DNA of 64,000 bases from Chrysogorgia sp. JL179-B06 (lineage: Eukaryota > Cnidaria > Anthozoa > Scleralcyonacea > Chrysogorgiidae), in assembly GCA_035772405.1 (NCBI GenBank), contig JAYKKM010000348.1, positions 4,901,833 to 4,965,832 on the forward strand, read 5' to 3'. Within the stretch, counting starts at the first letter, position 1. Each line of letters opens with the position of its first letter. Below are positions 11,101-33,233 of the stretch, one piece after another. A program made the translations under genes and the position numbers. The notes below the pieces were generated by a model, which worked only from the letters and a program-made list of their open reading frames with translations, did not search any database and was not told where the DNA came from.

Positions 11101-13927
11101 TTTTATAACGTCAAGGCACCATCAAGAAACTGCTCAAAAAATGTTGAAATTCATTAATGTGGAATAATAAAATGAACCAGTTCTTTTTGAACCCTATGTT
11201 TGAGTGATTGGCCATAGTTGTCACCACAGTATAAAGCCTGGATAAGTTGCTACTAGTATCTAATTTCAATACCTTGGAAGCCACTACTAAACATCTTTTG
11301 CCAATTGGTGAAATGACCATGAACCACTCATGATCGAAATTTTCAGGAATATCAACCAACCATTCAGACAACATCAGCTACATGTAAATAGGAAAAATAT
11401 TTTAAAATATTTTTTATTAATCTTGTTATCAAATTACAGTAGTTATATGTTACCTGATTCTTATATGGGTTCTTTGACTTCTCTACATTTTGTGTTACTT
11501 TCTACATAAATAAAAAGAAATGAAAAAGTTTAACAAACAAATTGGTTGTGCTAAAGTGTCTAGAAACAGTTTTGGAAAATAAGCACTGTAACTCCTATTT
11601 TTTTCCATTTACAATATATATATGTTATTTACCGGCTGGGAGGTCCAGATAGAGAAATATTTGCCCAAGGTCTTAAAAACGGCCCGAGGCCGAGGGACGT
11701 TTTTGAGACCGAGGGCAAATATTTCACTATCCGGACCGACCAAAAACGGTATATACTTGAGTTACTTTAGTTCGGTAAAACTGCATTATTTGGATAAGGA
11801 AAGAAAAACAAACCAAAATACTTTAGTTTTTGTATAATATAGTTATTTCCAGCTTAGTTGAATCAAATTCTGTATTAGTTTTCCAGTTTCCAGTTAATAA
11901 TGAAGCAAAAATCACGATAAAAATTTTTAGCATTTAGGATTCCGTGACCGTTGTCAAAATATAGTAAAATTCCGCCCGCTGCTGCAGCCAATCATGTTGC
12001 AGGAAAGGCTAGGATTCCGCCCACTCACGATACAAAAAAAAAAGATTTTATTCATGCATGAAGAATCAATAAAAGAATAAAAAGTTAAGTAACATCAATA
12101 CCCAGCGCTCAAAATAATGGGGGATCAGCAGTCACTGACCACTGATTTTCATAATTTGATCGCCAGAAATCAGTCACGGCAGGTCAGCATGACCGGTCAA
12201 ATTATTTTTACCAGTACCAGTGAACTCAATGTCTGCAGCAGAGTGATGGTCGAATGTTCATGGCCTTGTGTACTGATACAAAGTTACCATACACAAATTA
12301 AAGAAAAAATAGTTGACCATCCAAATTTTAGATCTGACCAGCAGAATTCACATCTGACTGGTCATGCTGACCACCAACTTTGAAAAAATTATTTTGAATG
12401 CTGAATACCTAAATTAAATTAAAACTAGCACTAAGCCCTTTCAATGTACTAGAATGACTACTCTAACAACCTTAGTCTTGTCTTTATGATTTTCGTCCAT
12501 TTCCATTTCTTCTCCTTCAACCAATCTTCTGACATAGTTAACACAATTCTGACGACGGCTATAATAATCAAGAAATTAGGCATATAAAAAATAATTCTGA
12601 AACCAAACTTTATTTATTCTTAGAAAGCTAATTTATAGTTATATAGCAAAGTGAAAAGTTGGTAAACTGCCAAGTGACAAAATACTATTTAGTATTTTGT
12701 CACTAAAAATCTTGGTAGTTTACCATCTTTTCACTTTGCTATATATCCAAAACACTGTCTACGCAGCACTCTACTAATTAATAGTTATCTGACCTTTTTT
12801 GCTCCTCGAGCATTCGTTGTCTTCTTGTTTGTTGATCTGGGACATTACTTGGTTTTACTTTATAATCAGATAATCTGAAAATAAAATAAGATTGTTTTAG
12901 CTGTGGCTAATTGGTAATGCCAAAAAAGATGGTGGCTAGACATTTAACCACAATGCTTTGCAAACCCAAATTAACTCTAATTAGGCCAAGTAAAAAAATA
13001 TAGTAATTTATCATCCTAACTTCAAAAAAAAAGGAGAATGCGGGCGCTTTTATTTTTTTTTCAAGATGGCTTATCCGAATTGGCCATCAACCTACCAAAA
13101 CCTCTTTTTTGAATGGATTTCTCTACAACTGCTTTCATGCAAGATTGCGTCAAAACAAATTGTGGTGTGTAAAACTAGAAATAAACCGAAAAGTCCCGAA
13201 AGGTAACGGAAGATACCGAAACGTACAAAAATGGCCGAAAAGTTGCGCAAAAGGCCCCAAAAACAAAACATATTTTTGATGCAAATACAATAAAAAATAA
13301 AAATAAATTTGATGCGGCCGGAAAAAAGGATGCGGGCAGGGACGATAAACTACTTTATTTTTTTACTTGGCCTTATAGCTAAACATTTTTGGTACTATAT
13401 ATACTTCATGGTGACACTAGACCGGGTTTCCATCTTTTTTTTATACCCCTAACCCTAATCCTAGCCGTAAACTATATGTATTGTTACCATGAAGTATATC
13501 CCACATTTTGGTTAGCTCACGGTGTACGGGAACACAGAATATTGCATCATTGAAATGTTGGGTTTAGAAGTAGGGTTAGTATTTCTTTATTTCAGGGTTA
13601 GGACTATTGTTTACCGGTACGCGGTGATGTAACCCACATTTTTTAGTTGAAAAGTTGCAGCTAGTAATCATACATGAGTTTCATGTTTGCTAGTTAACTT
13701 AAAATTAGTTAAGCTGTCAATACTTTGCTGTTAATCAAGCTGTTAATATCTTGTCGTAATCAAGCTGGTAATACTTGGGGGTATATTGAAAACTTTGCAA
13801 ACTAGATATATACAGGATAATAAGGTTAAAATAAGCCTTTCACTAACCTTGGATGAGGACTGACAGTATCATTTGGATTGGTAGAAATTTGAAAGGATGC
13901 AGCCAAGGACTCACTTAATTTATCCAT
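5132..13927 (-). CDS. SNUPN: Snurportin-1, U snRNP nuclear import adaptor
   Basis: Nine exons: 13927-13848, 12874-12794, 12558-12471, 11377-11273, 11025-10932, 10776-10679, 10459-10382, 8252-8172 and 5497-5132. All have GT-AG sites with matching phases, giving 356 aa (human 360). The N-terminal importin-beta-binding region spans exons 1-3, with PHPRLSDYK and basic [20 protein letters not shown]. The cap-binding domain follows: [69 protein letters not shown], then [13 protein letters not shown] and TPLVGWLK. The Trp of GWL corresponds to human Trp276, which stacks on the trimethylguanosine cap. The protein carries m3G-capped snRNPs into the nucleus. The Lys-rich C-terminal tail is divergent. 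Intron 8 (2.7 kb) and intron 7 (2.1 kb) are swollen by transposons and a minisatellite; the TRMO start lies 504 bp downstream. Confidence 0.95.
5757..6195. repeat. Minisatellite, GAGACATTGCGCTAAATTTG type
   Basis: About 20 imperfect head-to-tail units of roughly 19-22 bp, each a variant of GGAGACATTACGCTAAATTT. The units differ by point changes and length, and the array is not coding. It is the longest of three related arrays (see 7705-7905 and 9290-9470). Confidence 0.85.
6467..7345. mobile_element. hAT element, CAGGGGCGTAGGAAGC ends
   Basis: 879 bp with perfect 16-bp terminal inverted repeats CAGGGGCGTAGGAAGC and a perfect 8-bp target duplication TACAAGAT (6459-6466, 7346-7353). No transposase is readable. 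It contains a second hAT (6900-7041). Confidence 0.92.
6900..7041. mobile_element. Short hAT MITE nested in the larger hAT
   Basis: 142 bp, starting CAGGGGCGGCGTAG and ending with the near inverse CACGCTGCCCCTG. It is flanked by GTGGTTCC (6892-6899) and GTGGTACC (7042-7049), an 8-bp duplication with one mismatch. Confidence 0.8.
7705..7905. repeat. Second minisatellite array, GAGACGTTACGCTAAGTTT type
   Basis: About ten diverged units of the same motif as 5757-6195, ending in AAGTTGTACCGTGACAG, which also closes the array at 9470. Confidence 0.75.
8371..9023. mobile_element. TTAA-flanked foldback MITE in SNUPN intron 7
   Basis: 653 bp between TTAA tetranucleotides (8367-8370, 9024-9027). The arms are long (well over 100 bp) and nearly inverted, with landmarks CAAATGTCCGGAATTTACGT and CAAACAAACTGATATATC. 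About 8780-8945 is a foreign insert whose end (GTAAAGCGCTTTGAGACA ... AAAGCGCTATATAA) resembles the 3' tail of LINE/SINE elements. The same MITE family recurs at 62774-63233. Confidence 0.75.
9130..9563. mobile_element. Compact MITE with internal minisatellite
   Basis: Begins CAAGCCTGGA and ends with its inverse TCCAGGCTTG. Just inside are sequences shared with the block at 5590-8000 (TTTTGTCCGATGCTCATCTTG on the left, AAAATAATTATTTCCAGG on the right). The middle, 9290-9470, is a short array of GAGACGTTACGCTAAGTTT units. Confidence 0.7.
9650..10348. mobile_element. hAT element in SNUPN intron 7
   Basis: 699 bp, perfect 11-bp terminal repeats CAGTGGCGGAC, perfect 8-bp target duplication CTAGGAAG (9642-9649, 10349-10356). 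It sits 33 bp downstream (in gene direction) of the exon 7 donor. The A-rich interior ends in a run of G near 10311. No transposase frame. Confidence 0.93.
11600..11770. repeat. Small hairpin repeat in SNUPN intron 3
   Basis: TATTTGCCCAAGGTCTTAAAAACG around 11661 is followed by its inverse near 11698-11730, with a GC-rich loop (GCCCGAGGCCGAGGGACG). The outer parts CGGCTGGGAGGTCC and GGACCGACC are also roughly complementary. Likely a short foldback MITE; no boundaries proven. Confidence 0.5.
12103..12403. mobile_element. hAT-like MITE in SNUPN intron 3
   Basis: 301 bp with ends CAGCGCTCAAAATAAT and the near inverse ATTATTTTGAATGCTG. The flanking duplication AATACC (12097-12102, 12404-12409) is 6 bp, shorter than the usual 8. 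The interior is rich in CTGACC/GGTCAG words. Confidence 0.7.
12984..13372. mobile_element. Harbinger-like MITE in SNUPN intron 1
   Basis: 389 bp, terminal repeats GGCCAAGTAAAAAAATATAG, flanked by TTA on both sides (12981-12983, 13373-13375), the target size of PIF/Harbinger elements. The subterminal TTTATCATCC/GGACGATAAA is also inverted. Same family as 1749-2138. Confidence 0.8.
13390..13510. repeat. Palindromic repeat with telomere-like core
   Basis: TATATACTTCATGGT (about 13398) and its inverse ACCATGAAGTATAT (about 13486) flank ACACTAGACCGGGTTTCCATC and a short CCCTAACCCTAATCC tract. The same arrangement occurs at 27593-27760 and its copies, so it is a dispersed repeat. Confidence 0.65.
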
Positions 13928-14580
13928 TTTCTTGAATGAAACACACGAAGTCGATTTTTATAATCAGCAGAGTCAACAGATTTAAAACATACTTTTTATA
14001 AAAATAGTATATTATTGAATAATATTCTAAGGCATCTCAGCTAAAACCTGGTTTAACTGTGAATAGCTAAATATTACCTTCTTTTCAACAAAGAGTATGT
14101 TGTTCCTCAATTTGTACCATGTGGATAGTTCAACATTTATGCAGACTCTTACAGGACTTAAATTATTTTTATATGTGAATTACCCAAACTATATTAAAGC
14201 AAACTTTACCGCCATGATGGCAAACAAACTAGGTACCAGGTCCCAAGCAGACGAATCGATACTCGCGGAAATTACTGAATTATAATGCCAGGCTAACGAC
14301 GTCACTGATTTTATTCACCATCAAAGACCTCGCGTATTCTAGCGGCTAGCGTCTTGTGATTTTGAGGAAATTAATATCCCCTTTTACGTGGCAACATTCA
14401 AAGCAGGGGGTGGGCAAGTCTCTGCAAATTCAGCCAGCTACAACCACTGCTACAACTAACAACATAATTTTGTCTTTTTAATATTTTCCTTGGTTTTCTC
14501 AACTGTACAGCGTATAAATTATAGATTCCTAACTCTAAGCGCAGTTGTTGAAAGGGTGATTACTGCCACTTCTTGGTTAA

Positions 14581-14950
14581 AGGACATTGGCAACAAAAAT
14601 TAAGTTTGTCTAATATGACTGAAAGAACTCGTAAAATGATAGAGTAACACCTTTTCCGTATTATCTCAGCTGTGATTGCTAAGTTTACAACGTTCATTAT
14701 CATGAGGAGTTATTATACGCACATTTCAAGTAAATCTGTGGAACAAACTTGAAGATGGAACTAATATTTTAATGAGTGAAAATTATCTACCCTGCACCTG
14801 ACGTCAGATACCATCTCATCATTTACATACGAAACAAACTGAAATATTTCCAAAACAAAGTAAAATACGGAAAAGTTGTAAAAGGTGTTACTCTATCATT
14901 TTACGAGTTCTTTCATATTAAACAAACTTAATTTTGGTTGCCAATGTCCT
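14581..14950. mobile_element. TTAA-flanked foldback MITE
   Basis: 370 bp between TTAA at 14577-14580 and 14951-14954. Terminal repeats are AGGACATTGGC and its inverse, and the inverted arms include GAAAGAACTCGTAAAATGAT. Related to 63238-63765, which shares the GAAAGAACTCGTAAAATG arm. Confidence 0.8.
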
Positions 14951-15083
14951 TTAAAATGTAATTGGCCCTTTTGTTTGGTTTAGACGTTTAGTTCAAATGT
15001 CCTAGGACAAAACCTTTCTATATTTGTAATATGATGTTTGAACACTGAAAACTTCAAACATCTTTGTTTTCATCTTCATTACT

Positions 15084-15628
15084 TTGCGAAACGAGACGAA
15101 ATGGTACTTTGCGAAATGGTACTATGCGAAACGGCAGTTTCCTGTGAGGCTTTTCCTGCGAGCCGGCTGTGTGAAAGCAGAATTTAATATGTCAAAGTAT
15201 ATATATATATATATATATATAACAAACTATTTTCAGGAAATATTTTTACCAAAATTAAAATATAGTATTGCTGGTTTTTGGTCTGTTGATTTATTGTGTG
15301 AGATTGTTTAGGTATTTTCCTGACTCTTTCCTCAAAAATAAAATGGGTCGTCCCTTCAGCCAGCCAGCCAAAGCGTGACTTGGTGTAGTTCACTTACTAA
15401 TCAATGCACAAAAAGGCATCTTTTAAATGCAAACCCCAATTGAATTGCGATCGTAAATATCTGTCAGTTAAATTTCTGTTTCACACGCGTGGCACAAGAC
15501 TGTTCAATATTTGCTTTGACATATTAAATTCTGCTTTCACACAGCCGGCTCGCAGGAAAAGCAGTGACAGGAAACTGCCGTTTCGCAAAGTACCGTTTCG
15601 TTTCGTTTCGTTTCGCAAAGTACAATAA
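15084..15628. repeat. Foldback repeat with GCGAAACG/CGTTTCGC arms
   Basis: About 15090-15205 (ACTTTGCGAAAT repeats, then CGAGCCGGCTGTGTGAAAGC) returns inverted at 15520-15628 (GCTTTCACACAGCCGGCTCG, then TTTCGCAAAGTACC). A (TA)n run lies at 15199-15222 beside the left arm. No target duplication was identified. Confidence 0.65.
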
Positions 15629-15905
15629 GCCAAGCTAATCGCCTTTTCAACAATCTGCACCAGACGTTTAAAATGTAAATGCCTAATACAAATGAGCTTG
15701 AACAAAGTAATTTGCTGATTTACATTAGGTTTGTGGTGTTTTCCTCGATGCAGGTGTTTTAAAAACATGCGTATTAGTTTAACATGACCAACTATAAGTC
15801 TTTTACTGTCAGACTCTTACTGAGAAATGTACTGGTCAGCAACAGATTATCATTATCCAGCTGAGACTAAACCAGTTATAGCTGGTTAGAATTATCGGCT
15901 TCGTT

Positions 15906-27342
<11,437 letters not shown>

Positions 27343-27592
27343 TATTGAACGCTGTTTTAAGTTGATAAGGTCTAAAAAATCGTTTCTACGCTAGCTTTGC
27401 GGCTTTGCCTATTAAATACGGCTATTGCAGCAGCCAGCTGTGACTGCCGGCCTGATCAATTTATAGACCACTCAGGCGCGTTATCGTCTCACTTACCCGA
27501 AAATATGCGGGCGGGCGATAATTAATTATTTTATTTTTACTACTTCATAATCTTTGAGATCAATTATATAATTATGTATGTGCGTAAAATAA

Positions 27593-27760
27593 CGGTGTCA
27601 CTAGACCGGATTTCCATCTGTTTTTTATACCCCTAACCCCTAACCCCAACCGTAATCCTAATCCTAACCCTAACCGTAACTCTAATCCTAACCATAACCC
27701 TAATAATAACCGTAAAATATGGTGGGAGACTATATGTATTGTTACCATGAAGTATATCCC
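27593..27760. repeat. Dispersed repeat with degenerate telomere-like tract
   Basis: Between CAMK4 exon 1 and the CHAC2 3' end. GTGTCACTAGACCGGATTTC is followed by a CCCCTAACCCC, AATCCTAACCCTAACCG type tract (27625-27712), then TATTGTTACCATGAAGTATAT. Equals copies at about 40123-40290 and 52644-52811 and resembles 13390-13510. Confidence 0.75.
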
Positions 27761-27843
27761 AAAATAACATGTCTGTGCATAATTATTACTACCATTAAAT
27801 ACTTTATACACAAATTCAATGTACAGAAGTTAATTTGGCTACA

Positions 27844-27849
27844 TTTATT
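27844..27849 (-). terminator. Probable CHAC2 poly(A) signal (copy 1)
   Basis: TTTATT on the plus strand is AATAAA on the gene strand, about 70 nt after the CHAC2 stop. Identical sites lie at 40374-40379 and 52895-52900. Confidence 0.45.
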
Positions 27850-27919
27850 GTATGTGCATAAAATAACATGTCTGTGCATAATTATTACTACTACGGTATT
27901 AAATACTTTATACATAAAC

Positions 27920-30900
27920 TCAATGTACAGCAGTTAATCTGGCTACATAATGTTTGATAACTTTAAGGTGTTCATCGACAAAAGATGGACACATTTGCTC
28001 AAGACTTGTTACCAGATTTAGAAAGTATTCTATATTAGGACCACTTGTCCCTTTACATGCAACAATTTGTTTTGCAATTTCATCTTCAGGTGCTGGGCCC
28101 AGATATTCTGGGTTCTGCTCAGTAGCCATGTAGACGAAAACATTGTGTGGTTCACATAAGCCAATGGTAGGAAAGAATAACATTTTGACCAATTGGTATC
28201 CATTTTTTTCTCGATAATCCAAATACTTCATGACTTCTTCTTTCTTAGTGCAGTCCACTCGAAACGATACTCCAGTGACACTTCCCTGAATGCAAGAAAG
28301 TCACATTAAAAGAGCAACATCATTAACTTACCCATTTAGTAAATACTAGACACCTAAACTGTCTACAAAAACCGGTCAAAGATCTTTCAGTTACCGTGGT
28401 GTTAAGACCTGGAATATCTTACCAACTGGCATCAAAACTTCTACATTAAGTAGTTTTAAAAAATATGTGACAGATTCACTTCAATAATTTTTTAGTAGTT
28501 CATGTAATATAGTTTATTAATTTATTCTATCTATTTAAACTGTAAATGTTATATATTTTGAGGGCCACCCATATTAACCTTTGTGTTAGCTTGGTGTCTA
28601 CCCTCATTAAATATAGTTATCAATCAATCAATCAACTTGACAGTTATGGGGCAAAAATAAATGGCAGATTATGGACCATTGATCCTATATATAACTATGG
28701 ATCCAAAATCTCCCATATAAGATGAAATACCTATGATGAGTGCATTTTGCTGTAAGATCATACTATAATAATATGTAGCTTTGCAGTTCTAATATTTTCA
28801 ATATATTTTCAATATATTTTCAATAAAAATTACATACATTTTAATAACTTGGACAATAAAACAAGAAGCACAAACTCGCTAACATTATTTGAAAATGAAC
28901 TGAAAAAACACCAATTTAATTAGTTTCAAAATGCGAGAGCCATTGTACAGTTTATAATAGTAATGTGATATGATGTAATGTTACGTGACATAATGTTGTG
29001 TAATGCATCAATACATTACTTAATGTAATGTAGTGTAGTGTAGTGTAATGTAATGTAATGTAGTGTAATGTAATGACTTAATGTAATGTATATAATGTAA
29101 TGACTTAATGTAATGTAATGTAATGTAATTTTGTGAAGTACTACAGGACCCCACTGAAAAACACTTCGGTGACGTGATTAAATAACTATTATTATTATAC
29201 ATGTATATCAAAATACTCACCTTCTCATCTTTGACAAGTGTGACAACCCTCCCAGGCTGAAATGAAAAACAAATTAAATTTAAACCCAATATGATATAAA
29301 CGTATACACAATTGAAGCAATCAGTGACAAGTGTTAGGATACTTGTAATATAAGTCATAGCACATTTCTCCTTTAAGTATTCCCTGTCAAACATTGAACG
29401 AGGGTGGGGGACTTCAGTATGATTTATTAGCTTATCCATGACAATTACAAAAAAATTAGAAGAAATAAATACAAAAATAACAAACATAATAAGAATTGAC
29501 AGGGACACATTTGAGCTTGGTGTCACTTAGTCTGAAAACCACCCACCAATCTCAGTTTCTTTGTTTTTAATTTTCATATTGAACCCAGAAAGACCAGCAG
29601 CAGCCGGGTAAAATTTGTCATATAATATTGTTATAGGGATAGGGGGAATGCACTTGGTAGCTGGCAGCAGACCTACACCATTTTATCAAATTTGCATTAT
29701 TTCCATTAAGGTAGCAAGGAAACTCATTGACATTGCTGTTGGAATTCAATACTGTTGCCTACAGTGGTGGTGCCAGGAATTCCCCGACACAGGGGTGGTA
29801 ATTCCTCTCGGGGAGTCTAAGCCTCTGAAATGCTATTACCTGCATCTTGGGGGCAGTTTTAACAAAAAATAAAAACAGTGAAAATCATGATTTTATAGTC
29901 AGTATTTCCTTACTTAATATATGAAACTAACTCTAACAATAATATTCATGCAAAAACTAGATGACAGTGAGCACGTGAAACAACACAGAGGTGATAGATT
30001 TGTGCCAGTGATGAAAGTTGATTACCTTTGACATTGTTTAGCAAAACGTTTGTTAATGCGTGAAAAAACTTTTACGGAACAAAAGACAAACTTTTTTTCT
30101 CCTTTTTTCCCCCAGCTCGTTCCCTGACAAATTGTTAATTCTTCCCTGAAAGGGAAGCTAAGGTTCCCTGATGGGGGGGGGGGCTGTAGCCCCCCTCTGG
30201 CACCACCCCTGAAGCAAGTCCATATCAAGAGTGTATATATTCGCAACTGCGTACCTATGACAAACAATGAGTACGACACGTCCAAGTGCAAAAAGATAAT
30301 TAAGCCAAATGCTGGGGTCTGTCTCCGCTCGGCAGGGGAGAAATCAACCTCTGCTCCACCGCCCGCCGCTATGGGTATCAGGATGAGCTTACATGGAATG
30401 CAAGCCTGCCCCCAGAACCTGAATCACGTCTATATTTATCCCTAACATAAACACGAATCTTCATTGCTATTGACAACAACAAAAAACTTTCTGACAAAAC
30501 TATTAACTTATCTCAAGTGATAATCCAAGGTGTTTTGTCACTGATTGCTGCACTTTGCCGACTCGTTGACATTGCTGTTGGAGTTTTAACACCTTCGACG
30601 TCGGTTTCAAACGTTACATTTATCATGTGTCAAATTTATCAAGTGTGGATACTCTTGCATGCCATATATAAATATCAAATATGATTGTATCTATCAAATT
30701 GATATTTGTATGCATTCCCGAGTCCCGACTCGGTAATATTAAATATTTCAAGGCGTAACTATCCAAAAACGAAGTCATTTAGTTGTTTTTCAACGCTCCA
30801 GGTAAAAATTAACTTACCTGTCCAGGAATCCCTCGATGATCCGTACTGCCTTGCCAAAATCGCCGAGAAAATCCACGAACACAGCCGACTATTTTTTCTT

Positions 30901-30982
30901 TGTAAGGAAAATCAGTCTTCCAAATTAGCGAGCCGTAGCCAAAGACCCAGATGTCTTCGCTAAGATTGCTTTCTTCTGCCAT
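27920..30982 (-). CDS. CHAC2: CHAC2 glutathione-specific gamma-glutamylcyclotransferase, copy 1
   Basis: Three exons: 30982-30818, 29256-29221 and 28285-27920, all phase 0 with GTAAGT, GTGAGT and CAG sites; 188 aa (human 184). Exon 1 encodes the substrate-binding loop [11 protein letters not shown] (residues 12-22) and [15 protein letters not shown]. Exon 2 is [12 protein letters not shown]. Exon 3 has [10 protein letters not shown] with the catalytic Glu93, then [14 protein letters not shown] and the C-terminal DEHL helix. The cytosolic enzyme cleaves reduced glutathione to 5-oxoproline and Cys-Gly. Intron 2 contains a LINE 3' tail and a TAATG repeat; intron 1 a hAT-like element. The CAMK4 start codon is 578 bp downstream on the same strand and a CRE-like site lies 138 bp upstream. 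All key residues are intact. Confidence 0.96.
28340..28640 (+). mobile_element. LINE 3' fragment in CHAC2 intron 2
   Basis: Plus-strand pieces ([31 protein letters not shown] in shifting frames) resemble the end of CR1/L2-type polymerases. They are followed by an untranslated tail finishing TAGTTATCAATCAATCAATCAA-like ATCA repeats near 28617-28634. 5'-truncated. Present in all three units. Confidence 0.65.
29020..29130. repeat. TAATG pentamer repeat
   Basis: Imperfect TAATG/TAGTG array about 110 bp long in CHAC2 intron 2, also at about 41539-41648 and 54071-54180. Confidence 0.85.
29762..30211. mobile_element. hAT-like element in CHAC2 intron 1
   Basis: Ends CAGTGGTGGTGCCAG and the inverse CTGGCACCACCCCTG, with an inner run of G followed by CTGTAGCCCCCC. 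No target duplication is recognisable. The G-run length differs between the three units. Confidence 0.6.
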
Positions 30983-31119
30983 ATTCGTGATCCAAGAATA
31001 TTAGATCATCAAATATTTATTGTTTTCGCGGCTTAATTATCTTTTTTTCGCGGCACAACAACAACAACAATTAAGAACAAAGTGAAATTTCGCAATAAAA
31101 ACAGCTAATAGTCGATTAA

Positions 31120-31127
31120 TGACGTCA
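31120..31127. promoter_or_regulatory. CRE-like palindrome upstream of CHAC2 copy 1
   Basis: TGACGTCA, the full CREB/ATF palindrome, 138 bp upstream of the CHAC2 start, followed by TGTCACAATTACATCACG. The same site is at 43640-43647 and 56169-56176. TGACGT also occurs inside MITEs here, so function is uncertain. Confidence 0.35.
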
Positions 31128-31784
31128 TTAGATGTCACAATTACATCACGGCCCCCCGGCGCCCGCGGGAAGGTTATCTCTACGTGTTGTTCCGGCGTTC
31201 GTGATTCGAATCTGAAACCAGAGCTGCAGTCAATCCAGCAAACCGTAAATTATGGAAGAGTTCGTCAGTAGATACTATTTACTTAACGATTCCATCGATG
31301 TATTAATAGCTCAAAATGCGGATAAACAAACCAAATTTGACTCACAAATGTGGCAAAGAGCTATTTTCTTTTGTTATGGCCGCAATAATTATGGGTAAAT
31401 GCGGAGACGTCATCTCCACAAAGTGCTATTGAGCTTCGGACAAAGCTATTTTTGAGCCTATTGTAGAGCGAATCATTTGGTCACGAAAAATCCAGAAAGC
31501 GAACCGAACATAGCCTTGCGACTAGCCAGGGAAGTTAGGGTTAATTTTCCTCTCCCCATGCTCTTGTTAATTTCTCTGGCTCGGCCAAAAATGGCCAAAA
31601 CAGCGTTGGAAGCTATTTGACTCGGGAAGTTGCCTGCGGACTACTGCGGAGGAGGCTACCTTGCGACTAGACTTGCTCCAAGTCTACCTTGGGCACACGC
31701 TCGCTTTTTCGCTCGCCCGCCTTTTCAAAACCTTAAAACAAACCCGTCTTTGAAACTAAACCCATCTCGAAACCAACCCGTCTT

Positions 31785-32255
31785 GCGCTTTTTTTAGAGT
31801 TCGGGTAATACTATAGGTGGGCTATTTTGCACTAGTCAATTGAAACCCCGACCCCCGGGAAAGGGCGGGGAATTTAACATTTGTGTAGTGTTAAATTTAG
31901 CACTTTCCCCCGCTCATCGGGGAAAATTATTTGTTAAAATCCCCCATGGCCCCGGTAATTTTTGATTCCGACCCAGCAAACAAAATTCAGATTCTGTACT
32001 TTCATTTTCATATTTAGCAATCTCACATTGGCCAATATGCCAATATTTAGTTCGTAATTTGCATCTCAAAACAGCTCACAAATTCAATTAATCCAAATAA
32101 ATTCTCAATCGTGGAACTTTCAATTCTTCCCGAAATAGAGAGGATGGCCAGGTAATAAGCGTTTAATAAACGATGCAAAAGATTATAAAATAGAAGGATT
32201 TATAGCGTCCGCCATCTTGTTTCACGTGAAGGAGAGACCAGTGAAGTCCAATGAG

Positions 32256-32286
<31 letters not shown>

Positions 32287-32575
32287 GAGCTCACTGGTGA
32301 AGTCCTATAGAGTTCACTAAACCGAGGTTATTTTGACTTCCGGTGAATCGTTAAATCTCCGCTAAAATGCACCGCTTTCGAAGACATGTGTTAAATTCCC
32401 CGTCTCCCAGTGGATTAATGCGCGTTAAATCCCGGGGGTCGGGGGGCCGGGGTTTCAATTGACTAGTGCAAAATATTGGGCTCACAAGGGGGTTTTGGGG
32501 ACGAGTGGAGAGAATCGGGACGAGCCCGTGCTGCCCAAACTATTTGCCCGAACTCTAAAAAAAGCGCAAGAAGCC
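31785..32575. repeat. Nested foldback between CHAC2 and DNAI1
   Basis: The outer pair is CTTGCGCTTTTTTTAGAGTT (31787) and its inverse ending at 32572. The inner pair is TTTTGCACTAGTCAATTGAA (about 31827) and its inverse at about 32450-32473, each with GC-rich CCCCGACCCCCGGG. Centrally, GAGCTC(TC)n(TA)nGAGCTC at 32250-32290 varies in length among the units. Confidence 0.75.
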
Positions 32576-32699
32576 GCTGCGGAGGAGAGTGCCTTGCGAC
32601 GTTCCGACATCTTGTCTCGAACGCCGCTCGAGGTATTATTCGATTTTTCGCACAAAAGCCAGGTATAATGTTTACAACCGTTCTTCTGTTGTTTCCACC

Positions 32700-32755
32700 A
32701 TGTATATGTATATGTATATGTATATGTATGTTTATGTATATGTATATGTATGTGC
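32700..32755. repeat. TATATG microsatellite
   Basis: (TATATG)n run of about 55 bp, downstream of DNAI1 copy 1. Also near 45219-45272 and 57748-57801. Confidence 0.8.
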
Positions 32756-33233
32756 AAATATACAATCGTATTGTCTAAACGCGCAAGCAGGGCACGTCAC
32801 ACACGACCTCCCGTACAGATTATCACCTTCGCTCGACCTCATTTGCGAGGGATCGCGACCTCACTCGCGAGGGGATTACATACGTCACGGAAAAAGTCAT
32901 ACGAAAGAAAAAAGTCACGGAAAAAGTTTAATGGCACTTTTGAAGACTATCATTCAAAGATGAGTTACTTTGAATATGATATGTACATATTTTGTGATGA
33001 GGTTTTAACAGATGTTCATGAGGCGCCAATGTTCATTGGGAATATCACAAAATCCATTTTATACGGAAGTACAAATGACTATATACAAACGTCAGAAACA
33101 AACTCACAAAACAACAAGGGTAATTACAACAAGGGTAAATCACTGAGTTACGAAGATGGTGGCGCGCTTTGTTAGGATGTTTTAATGAGCGGTCACATCC
33201 TTGATGAACAATTACTCGTAAACATGAACAGTC

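Larger units (their letters stand above)
13928..15905. other. Spacer between SNUPN 5' end and CAMK4 3' end
   Basis: No coding exon was recognised. It contains the SNUPN upstream region, the TTAA MITE at 14581-14950, and a foldback at 15084-15628. The remaining sequence (13928-14580, 15629-15905) shows nothing I can name. Confidence 0.5.

Noticed and set aside
27593..27760. Interstitial telomere from chromosome fusion
   Set aside because: The tract is degenerate and recurs with the same borders elsewhere, so it is part of a dispersed repeat.
29020..29526. 168-codon minus-strand frame, repeated in the other units
   Set aside because: It is CHAC2 exon 2 ([12 protein letters not shown]) read through into its flanking introns; the C-terminal LHYITLHY part is the TAATG repeat.
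32958..33175. Small plus-strand gene starting MSYFEYDMYIFCDE
   Set aside because: Open for only about 70 codons, no known relatives, lies next to repeats; conservation among the units is due to recent duplication. Cannot be excluded without expression data.
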